Source: Chelativorans salis (GTDB lineage: Bacteria > Pseudomonadota > Alphaproteobacteria > Rhizobiales > Rhizobiaceae). Taken from it: DNA of 64,000 nt. Both the position numbers and the translations under genes were made by a program. The notes under the pieces are model-generated. The model was not told the DNA's origin. It ran no database searches and saw only the letters and a list, made by a program, of their open reading frames with translations. Positions within the stretch are counted from its first letter, which is position 1, and every line of letters begins with the position of its first letter. This document shows positions 58,330 to 64,000 of the stretch, piece by piece. Location of the stretch: NCBI RefSeq assembly GCF_025336525.1, contig NZ_JAOCZP010000001.1, positions 868,001-932,000 on the forward strand. Direction: 5' to 3'.

Positions 58330-59648
58330 GCTACGAGATGACCGCCATCCTCATGTTCTCGGGCATGATGGGCCTGCTGCTCACCGGCCAGCGCGTCTTC
58401 GGCGCCATCGGCTTCATCGCCGTCGCTTTCGCGCTTCTATTATGGGGAACCGGCGGCTCGGAGATCGCCTTCTCCTCGGCCATGAAGCTGATGAAGTGGT
58501 ACGCGCTGCTGACCCTGCCGCTCTTCATCTATATGGGCTACATGCTGTCTGAATCGGGCATCGCCGACGATCTCTACAAGATGTTCCATGTCTGGTTCGG
58601 TCCCGTGCGCGGCGGGCTGGCTATCGGGACGATCGCCCTCATGGTCGTTATCTCCGCCATGAACGGGCTCTCGGTCGCGGGCATGGCTATCGGCGCCACG
58701 ATTGCGCTGCCGGAACTCCTGCGCCGCGGCTACGACAAGGTGATGGTGACGGGCGTCATCCAGGCTGGCTCCTCCCTGGGCATTCTGGTGCCCCCCAGCG
58801 TGGTGCTTGTGCTCTATGCCATGATCGCGCGCCAGCCCGTCGGGCAATTGTGGCTCGCCGGCGTCTTTCCTGGCCTGATGATGGCTGGCCTGTTCATCCT
58901 CTACATCGCCGTGCGCTGTTGGCTTCAGCCCAATCTCGGCCCCGTGCTTTCCGCCGAAGAGCGCCGCATTCCGTGGAGTGTTAAGCTCAGCCTACTGTCG
59001 GCCGGCATCCTGCCCTTCTTCATCTTCATGGCCATGACGGGCCTTTTCGTCATGGGCTATACCAGCCTGGTGGAAAGCTCGGCCATCGGCGCCGTCTCAG
59101 CCACGCTCGCAGCCGCCATCCGCGGCAGGCTCACCCGTGCCGTCTTCCACACAACGGTGAGGAAGACGCTCGCCATCTCCTGCATGTTCATGTGGATCAT
59201 CGTCGCGGCGCTGTGCTTCGGCGCCGTCTTCGACGGGCTTGGCGCGGTCAGGGCCATCGAGAACTTTTTTCTGGAGCAGCTCGGCCTGTCGCCATGGGAA
59301 GTGCTGATCCTGATGCAGCTTTCCTACCTCATCATGGGCATGTTCCTGGACGACACGGCGATGCTGGTCATCGTGGCGCCGCTTTACATACCGCTGGTGA
59401 AGGCGCTGGGCTTCGACCTGATTTGGTACGGCGTTCTCTACACCATCACCTGCCAGATCGCCTACATGACGCCGCCCTTCGGCTACAACCTCTTCCTCAT
59501 GCGCGCCATGGCTCCCCCGGAGGTGAGCCTGGGGGATATCTACCGATCGATCATACCCTTTGTGGCGGTGATGGTCCTTGCGCTCGTCATGGTCATGGCA
59601 TTCCCGCAGATCGCACTGTGGCTGCCCCAGCACTACTATATCCGCTGA
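58326..59648 (+). CDS. TRAP transporter large permease (DctM-like)
   Basis: This 440-residue membrane protein starts at a GTG overlapping the DctQ stop. It has about 12 hydrophobic segments, with family motifs WYALLTLPLFIYMGYMLSES, IQAGSSLGILVPPSVVLVLY and GMFLDDTAMLVIVAPLYIPL. The latter two are the sodium/substrate-binding hairpin regions of DctM. It uses an ion gradient rather than ATP. Confidence 0.93.
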   Translation: MSYEMTAILMFSGMMGLLLTGQRVFGAIGFIAVAFALLLWGTGGSEIAFSSAMKLMKWYALLTLPLFIYMGYMLSESGIADDLYKMFHVWFGPVRGGLAIGTIALMVVISAMNGLSVAGMAIGATIALPELLRRGYDKVMVTGVIQAGSSLGILVPPSVVLVLYAMIARQPVGQLWLAGVFPGLMMAGLFILYIAVRCWLQPNLGPVLSAEERRIPWSVKLSLLSAGILPFFIFMAMTGLFVMGYTSLVESSAIGAVSATLAAAIRGRLTRAVFHTTVRKTLAISCMFMWIIVAALCFGAVFDGLGAVRAIENFFLEQLGLSPWEVLILMQLSYLIMGMFLDDTAMLVIVAPLYIPLVKALGFDLIWYGVLYTITCQIAYMTPPFGYNLFLMRAMAPPEVSLGDIYRSIIPFVAVMVLALVMVMAFPQIALWLPQHYYIR

Positions 59649-59718
59649 CGGAGGCGACGGAACGGAGGAGGCAAGAAAAGCGGCACGAAACCGAAAAGCA
59701 ACCAGAGGAGAACGAGAC

Positions 59719-60768
59719 ATGCAAAACCGAAGGCAATTCCTGAAGAAGGCGGGGATCACGACCGCCGCCGCCGGCTCCGCCACGCTGGCAGCCCCTTACG
59801 TGAGGGCGCAATCGCCCATCCGCTGGCGGCTGCAGACTTACGCAGGTCCGGCGCTCGCCGAGCACGTCATCAAGCCCGCAATCGACGCCTTCAACAAGGC
59901 GGCGAACGGCGAGATGGAGATCGAGCTCTACTTTGCCGACCAGCTTGTGCCCACGGGCGAGCTTTTCCGGGCCATGCAGAACGGGACGATCGACGCCGTG
60001 CAGTCGGACGACGATTCCATGGCAGCCCCTGTCGACGTCTCCGTCTTCGGCGGCTACTTCCCCTTCGCTACGCGCTATTCGCTCGACGTGCCGGCGCTCT
60101 TCTACAAGCACGGGCTCGCGGAGATCTGGCAGGAGGCCTATGGTGAGGTGGAGAACGTCACCTGGCTTTCGGCCGGTGCCTGGGACCCCTGCCACTTCAA
60201 CACCAAGGACCCGATCAACAGCTTGGCAGACCTTGAGGGCAAGCGCGTCTTCACCTTCCCGACCGCCGGCCGGTTCCTGTCGCGCTTCGGCGTCGTGCCG
60301 GTGACGCTGCCGTGGGAGGATGTCGAAGTGGCCGTGCAGACGGGCGAACTCGACGGCATCGCATGGTCGGGCATCACTGAAGACTACACGGTGGGCTGGG
60401 CCGACGTGACGCCCTACTTCCTCACCAACAACATCTGCGGCGCCTGGATCGGCCACTTCTTCGCCAACACAGAACGCTGGAACGAGGTGCCCGAGCATCT
60501 GCAAGAGCTTTTCCGCCTGGCGACGGATTCCTCACACTATTACCGCCAGCACTGGTACTGGGCCGGCGAGGCGGATCTGCGCGTCAACGGCGAGAAGATG
60601 CAACTCACCACCATTCCCGACGAAGAGTGGGAGACGGTGGAAGCCGAGGCCGAGAAGTTCTGGGACGAGATCGCCGCCGAGGGCGGACGGCGCGAGAGCG
60701 TGGTGAAGATCCTGCGCGACTATCGCGAGCTGATGCGCAAAGCGGGCCCACCCTACCGCTACGGCTGA
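59719..60768 (+). CDS. TRAP transporter solute receptor (DctP-like), Tat-type leader
   Basis: This is a 349-residue periplasmic receptor with a twin-arginine leader (NRRQFLKKAGITTAAAGS) cut near RAQS. The mature protein has the TRAP pattern PALAEHVIKPAIDAFNKAA, FADQLVPTGELFRAMQNG, DLEGKRVFTFPTAGRFLSRF and GELDGIAWSGITEDYTVGWA. AGAGGAGAA precedes the ATG. It is encoded after DctM and followed by a hairpin. Ligand unknown; the neighbouring genes suggest an amine, amino alcohol or related organic compound. Confidence 0.9.
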   Translation: MQNRRQFLKKAGITTAAAGSATLAAPYVRAQSPIRWRLQTYAGPALAEHVIKPAIDAFNKAANGEMEIELYFADQLVPTGELFRAMQNGTIDAVQSDDDSMAAPVDVSVFGGYFPFATRYSLDVPALFYKHGLAEIWQEAYGEVENVTWLSAGAWDPCHFNTKDPINSLADLEGKRVFTFPTAGRFLSRFGVVPVTLPWEDVEVAVQTGELDGIAWSGITEDYTVGWADVTPYFLTNNICGAWIGHFFANTERWNEVPEHLQELFRLATDSSHYYRQHWYWAGEADLRVNGEKMQLTTIPDEEWETVEAEAEKFWDEIAAEGGRRESVVKILRDYRELMRKAGPPYRYG

Positions 60769-60790
60769 AGCCGCAATGGCTGATGGCGCG

Positions 60791-60814
60791 GACCCGGGAT
60801 ATTTGTCCCGGGTC
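60791..60814 (+). terminator. Hairpin between TRAP receptor and glutamine synthetase-like gene
   Basis: GACCCGGGA / TCCCGGGTC perfect 9-bp stem with a 6-nt loop, without a U-run. Probably an mRNA-stabilising or partly attenuating element between dctP and the enzyme genes. Confidence 0.55.
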
Positions 60815-60852
60815 TGAAGCCAGGCCGACAACCACACGACAGGACGAGTTGA

Positions 60853-62220
60853 ATGGCGGGAAAACTGACGCTGGAAGATCTGAAGTCGGCAGCGGCCTCA
60901 GGCGAGATCGACACGGTACTTGTTGCGCTTGTCGACATGCAGGGCCGCCTCATGGGCAAGCGCTTCCATATCGACTTCTTCCTCGAAAGCGCGTTTGAGG
61001 AGACGCATAGCTGCAACTATTTGCTCGCCACGGACCTGGAGATGTTCACGGTCGAGGGCTACCGCGCGACGAGCTGGGCCGCCGGCTACGGCGACTACAC
61101 CATGAAGCCCGACCTTTCGACGCTGCGCCGCATTCCCTGGCTCGAAGGCACCGCACTGGTGATCTGCGACGTGCTCGACCATCACACCCACGCCGAGGTC
61201 GCACACTCCCCGCGCGCCGTCCTGAAGAAGCAGGTCGCGCGGCTCGAAGCCATGGGCATGAAGGCCATGATGGCCTCGGAGCTGGAGTTCTTCCTGTTCC
61301 GCGACAGTTTTGAGGAAGTGCACGCGAAGGGCTACCGTGGCCTGGAGCGCATCAGCACTTACAACGAGGACTACCACATCTTCCAGACCACCAAGGAAGA
61401 GGCGGTCATGCGGGCGATCCGCAACGGGCTCAACGGCGCCGACGTTCCAGTGGAAAATTCCAAGGGCGAAGCCGATGCCGGCCAGGAGGAGATCAACGTC
61501 CGTTATACCGACGCACTGACCATGGCCGACCGGCACGCCATCGTGAAGAACGGCTGTAAGGAGATCGCCTGGCAGAACGGCCGCGCCATCAGCTTCATGG
61601 CGAAGTGGGACAACAACGCCGCCGGCAATTCCTCTCACATCCACCAGTCGCTCTGGTCGCTGGAGGGAAAGCCGCTTTTTTATGATCCCGATGCCGAACA
61701 TGGCATGTCGGAGACGATGCGGCGCTATCTCGCCGGCCTCCTCGCCCATGCGGGTGAGATCACCTATTTCCTGGCGCCGTACATCAACTCCTACAAGCGC
61801 TTCGCCGCCGGAACCTTCGCGCCGACAAAGGCGATCTGGTCCATGGACAACCGCACGGCCGGCTACCGCGTATGCGGCGCTGACACCAAGGCGGTGCGGG
61901 CGGAATGCCGCGTCGGCGGCGCCGACCTGAACCCGCACCTGGCCTTTGCCGCACTGATCGCCGCTGGGCTGGACGGCATCGAGAACAAGCTCCCGCTGGA
62001 GCCAGCCTTCGTCGGCGACGCCTACCATGGGCACAACATCCGCGAAATCCCGTCGACTTTGCGCGACGCGACGGCAGCCCTGGACGGTTCGAAAATGCTG
62101 CGCGAAGCGCTCAGCGACGAGGTGATAGACCACTACGTCCACGCAGCCCGCTGGGAACAGACTGAATTCGACCGCCGCGTGACCGACTGGGAAGTCAGGC
62201 GCGGCTTTGAAAGAGCATGA
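60853..62220 (+). CDS. Glutamine synthetase family protein (gamma-glutamyl-amine ligase type)
   Basis: This 455-residue ATP-dependent ligase has the GS fold. AGGA lies 9 nt before the ATG. Motifs are VDMQGRLMGKRFHIDFF, SELEFFLFRDSFEE (metal Glu), ADAGQEEINVRYTDAL (metal Glu), GNSSHIHQSLWSLEGKP (metal/ATP region) and NRTAGYRVCG. The architecture resembles PuuA/GlnT-type enzymes, which glutamylate amines, rather than the main GlnA, although the sequence alone cannot prove it. Placed with an aldehyde dehydrogenase and an alcohol dehydrogenase, it likely makes a gamma-glutamyl derivative of an imported amine (inference). Confidence 0.88.
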   Translation: MAGKLTLEDLKSAAASGEIDTVLVALVDMQGRLMGKRFHIDFFLESAFEETHSCNYLLATDLEMFTVEGYRATSWAAGYGDYTMKPDLSTLRRIPWLEGTALVICDVLDHHTHAEVAHSPRAVLKKQVARLEAMGMKAMMASELEFFLFRDSFEEVHAKGYRGLERISTYNEDYHIFQTTKEEAVMRAIRNGLNGADVPVENSKGEADAGQEEINVRYTDALTMADRHAIVKNGCKEIAWQNGRAISFMAKWDNNAAGNSSHIHQSLWSLEGKPLFYDPDAEHGMSETMRRYLAGLLAHAGEITYFLAPYINSYKRFAAGTFAPTKAIWSMDNRTAGYRVCGADTKAVRAECRVGGADLNPHLAFAALIAAGLDGIENKLPLEPAFVGDAYHGHNIREIPSTLRDATAALDGSKMLREALSDEVIDHYVHAARWEQTEFDRRVTDWEVRRGFERA

Positions 62221-62221
62221 C

Positions 62222-63610
62222 ATGACACAGACACTGAAGTGCATCTCCCCCATAGACGGGTCCGTCTATGCCGAGCGCCCGGTAATGCCCGCGGACGAGG
62301 CGGCGGGCCTCGTCGCCAAGGCGCGCCAGGCGCAGAAGGCCTGGGCGCGCCGGCCGCTCGAGGAGCGGATCGCGCTCGTCAAGGCGGGTGTGGCGCGGCT
62401 CAACGAAATGGCGGATGAGGTGGTGCCGGAGCTTGCCTGGCAGATGGGCCGGCCGGTGCGCTATGGTGGAGAGTTCGGCGGCGTCAACGAGCGCGCTGAT
62501 TACATGGCCTCCATTGCCGCGCGCGCGCTCGCCCCTATCGGGATCGAGAATTCGGATCTTTTCAGCCGTACTATCAGGCGTGAGCCGCACGGCGTGGTCC
62601 TCGTCATCGCGCCGTGGAACTATCCCTATATGACGGCCATCAACACCGTCGTGCCGGCGCTGATCGCCGGTAATGCGGTGGCCCTCAAGCACGCGACGCA
62701 GACCCTGCTCGTCGGAGAGCGCATCGTGCGCGCCTTCCATGAGGCGGGCGTGCCCGAGGATGTCTTCGTCAACCTGTTCCTGGACCACGCCGGCACCGAG
62801 GCGCTGATCGCGGCGAGACACTTCGGCTTCGTCAATTTCACCGGTTCCGTCGGCGGCGGTCAGGCCATCGAACGCGCGGCGGCCGGTAGATTCACGGGGC
62901 TCGGGCTCGAACTCGGGGGCAAGGACCCGGCCTACGTGATGGAGGATGCCGACGTCGACTGGGCCGTCGACGTGCTGATGGACGGCGCCATGTACAATGC
63001 CGGCCAGTGCTGCTGCGGCATCGAGAGGCTCTACGTCGCCGCTCCACTCTTCAACACCTTCGTGGAAAAGTCGGTCGCTTGGGTGGAGAAGCTGAAGCTT
63101 GGCAACCCGCTTGACCGGGAGATCACCATCGGCCCGATGGCCAACCGGCGCTTCGCCGATGAGGTGCGCGGCCAGACGCGGGACGCCGTGGCGCAGGGCG
63201 CCCGTGCGCTGATCGACGCAAAGCTCTTCCCCGAGGATGATGGCGGCACCTACCTCATGCCGCAGATCCTTGTCGACGTTAACCACCAGATGCGCGTGAT
63301 GCGCGACGAAAGCTTCGGTCCGGTCGTCGGCATCATGCCGGTGAAGGACGACGCGGAAGCGCTGATGCTTATGAATGACAGCCCCTATGGGCTGACCGCC
63401 TCATTGTGGACGGCCGATCCCGAGCGCGCTGAACATCTCGGCGTGGAGCTCGAGACGGGAACCGTGTTCATGAATCGAGCCGACTATCTGGATCCGGCAC
63501 TCTGCTGGACCGGCTGCAAAAACACCGGCCGTGGTGGTGCACTGTCGGAGATCGGCTACCACAACCTCACCCGCCCCAAATCCTACCACCTGAGGAAGCG
63601 TCAAGCATGA
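62222..63610 (+). CDS. Aldehyde dehydrogenase
   Basis: This NAD(P)-dependent aldehyde dehydrogenase starts at the ATG 62222 (MTQTLKCISPIDG); a second in-frame ATG at 62207 overlaps the preceding gene. It has 462 residues. Visible motifs are VLVIAPWNYPYMTAINTVVP, NFTGSVGGGQAIE (NAD binding), GLGLELGGKDPAYVMEDAD with the general-base Glu, and MYNAGQCCCGIERLYV with the catalytic Cys. Intact ALDH architecture. It overlaps the following alcohol dehydrogenase gene by 4 bp. Confidence 0.94.
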   Translation: MTQTLKCISPIDGSVYAERPVMPADEAAGLVAKARQAQKAWARRPLEERIALVKAGVARLNEMADEVVPELAWQMGRPVRYGGEFGGVNERADYMASIAARALAPIGIENSDLFSRTIRREPHGVVLVIAPWNYPYMTAINTVVPALIAGNAVALKHATQTLLVGERIVRAFHEAGVPEDVFVNLFLDHAGTEALIAARHFGFVNFTGSVGGGQAIERAAAGRFTGLGLELGGKDPAYVMEDADVDWAVDVLMDGAMYNAGQCCCGIERLYVAAPLFNTFVEKSVAWVEKLKLGNPLDREITIGPMANRRFADEVRGQTRDAVAQGARALIDAKLFPEDDGGTYLMPQILVDVNHQMRVMRDESFGPVVGIMPVKDDAEALMLMNDSPYGLTASLWTADPERAEHLGVELETGTVFMNRADYLDPALCWTGCKNTGRGGALSEIGYHNLTRPKSYHLRKRQA

Positions 63611-64000
63611 GTGTCTCCGTCAACTGGTCCTACCCGACATCCATCCGCTTCGGTGCGGGCCGTATCAGCGAGTTGGCGGATGCCTGCAAGGCGGCCGGCA
63701 TGAGGCGCCCTCTCCTCGTCACGGACCGGGGGCTGGCGCCCTTGCCGATCACGGGGAAGGCGCTCGACATTCTGGAGGACGCCGGCCTCGGCCGAGCGAT
63801 CTTCTGCGAGGTGGACCCGAACCCCAACGACAACAACCTTGCCGCCGGCATCGCTGCTTTCAAGGCCGGCGGGCATGACGGTGTGGTCGCCTTCGGCGGA
63901 GGCTCCGGCCTCGATCTAGGCAAGCTCATCGCCTTCATGGCCGGCCAGACGCGGCCCGTGTGGGACTTCGAGGATATTGGCGACTGGTGGACCCGGGCCG
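63607..64000 (+). CDS. Iron-containing alcohol dehydrogenase, partial (C-terminus beyond right edge)
   Basis: A group III (iron-type) dehydrogenase that oxidises an alcohol to an aldehyde, start ATG 63607 overlapping the ALDH stop. The 131 visible residues show SIRFGAGRISELADACKAAG, RPLLVTDRGLAPLPITGKAL and the dinucleotide-binding FGGGSGLDLGKLIAF; the metal-binding histidines lie outside the window. With the upstream ALDH this would oxidise an alcohol to the acid in two steps. Confidence 0.9.
   Translation, partial: MSVSVNWSYPTSIRFGAGRISELADACKAAGMRRPLLVTDRGLAPLPITGKALDILEDAGLGRAIFCEVDPNPNDNNLAAGIAAFKAGGHDGVVAFGGGSGLDLGKLIAFMAGQTRPVWDFEDIGDWWTRA

Noticed and set aside
60898-62253. A 451-codon minus-strand open frame opposite the glutamine synthetase-like gene
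   Set aside because: Its length comes from GC-rich codon bias on the opposite strand; the plus-strand gene shows the full GS motif set.

Overview
The window looks like chromosomal DNA of a high-GC alphaproteobacterium, most likely a member of the Hyphomicrobiales (Rhizobiales; Phyllobacteriaceae-like). This is inferred from gene content and style: many ABC and TRAP importers with Tat-type leader peptides, a Ku/LigD repair cluster with two Ku paralogues, a pqqABCDE operon, and an HPF-cold-shock fusion. Genus and species cannot be fixed from sequence reading alone. No rRNA, tRNA, CRISPR array, insertion sequence or prophage was seen.

Layout. (1) 1-14162, minus strand: a translationally coupled seven-gene alpha-glucan/trehalose operon, glgE - treS/maltokinase - glgB - glgX - treZ - malQ - treY (treY runs off the left edge). 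(2) 14273-15961: lemA and an M48 membrane metalloprotease. (3) 16089-19507: a NitT/TauT-type ABC importer with a DUF169 protein. (4) 19747-20232: an unrecognised small gene, then a 492-bp gene-poor gap. (5) 20725-28266, plus strand: a putative dedicated type I secretion locus. It encodes two large low-complexity or repeat proteins (a Gln-Glu plus Gly-rich protein and a repeat protein with DND motifs), a PrtD-type ABC exporter with a long disordered N-terminus, and an HlyD-type adaptor. Three perfect hairpins separate the two putative cargo genes. This is the best candidate for an undescribed system. (6) 28464-34066: a frameshifted VOC gene, a methyltransferase and a siderophore-type iron ABC operon with two paralogous binding proteins. 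(7) 34175-40411: a HicA-like ORF, Ku, LigD, a second Ku, an HPF-CSD fusion, a DUF427 protein and two small ORFs. (8) 40478-45446: a GntR/FadR-type regulator divergent from an ABC importer (one ATPase, two permeases) and a FAH-family hydrolase. (9) 45497-52523: a LysR regulator, an agmatinase-family ureohydrolase, a Pot-type ABC importer and a nitrilase-family amidase, probably a polyamine or guanidino-compound module. (10) 52697-55899: pqqABCDE. (11) 55946-64000: an RpiR regulator divergent from an N-formylglutamate amidohydrolase-like enzyme, a TRAP transporter, a glutamine synthetase-like ligase, an aldehyde dehydrogenase and an iron-type alcohol dehydrogenase (cut by the right edge). The last set can be read as a gamma-glutamylation pathway for an amino alcohol.

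How they work together. Region 1 can build and remodel alpha-glucan from trehalose or maltose-1-phosphate and convert glucan back to trehalose. Regions 3, 6, 8, 9 and 11 are uptake-plus-catabolism modules, each with a local regulator or operator-like repeat where one could be seen. Region 5 would export its own two neighbouring proteins to the cell surface or medium. All functions are assigned from sequence motifs and gene context; none was tested by database search.
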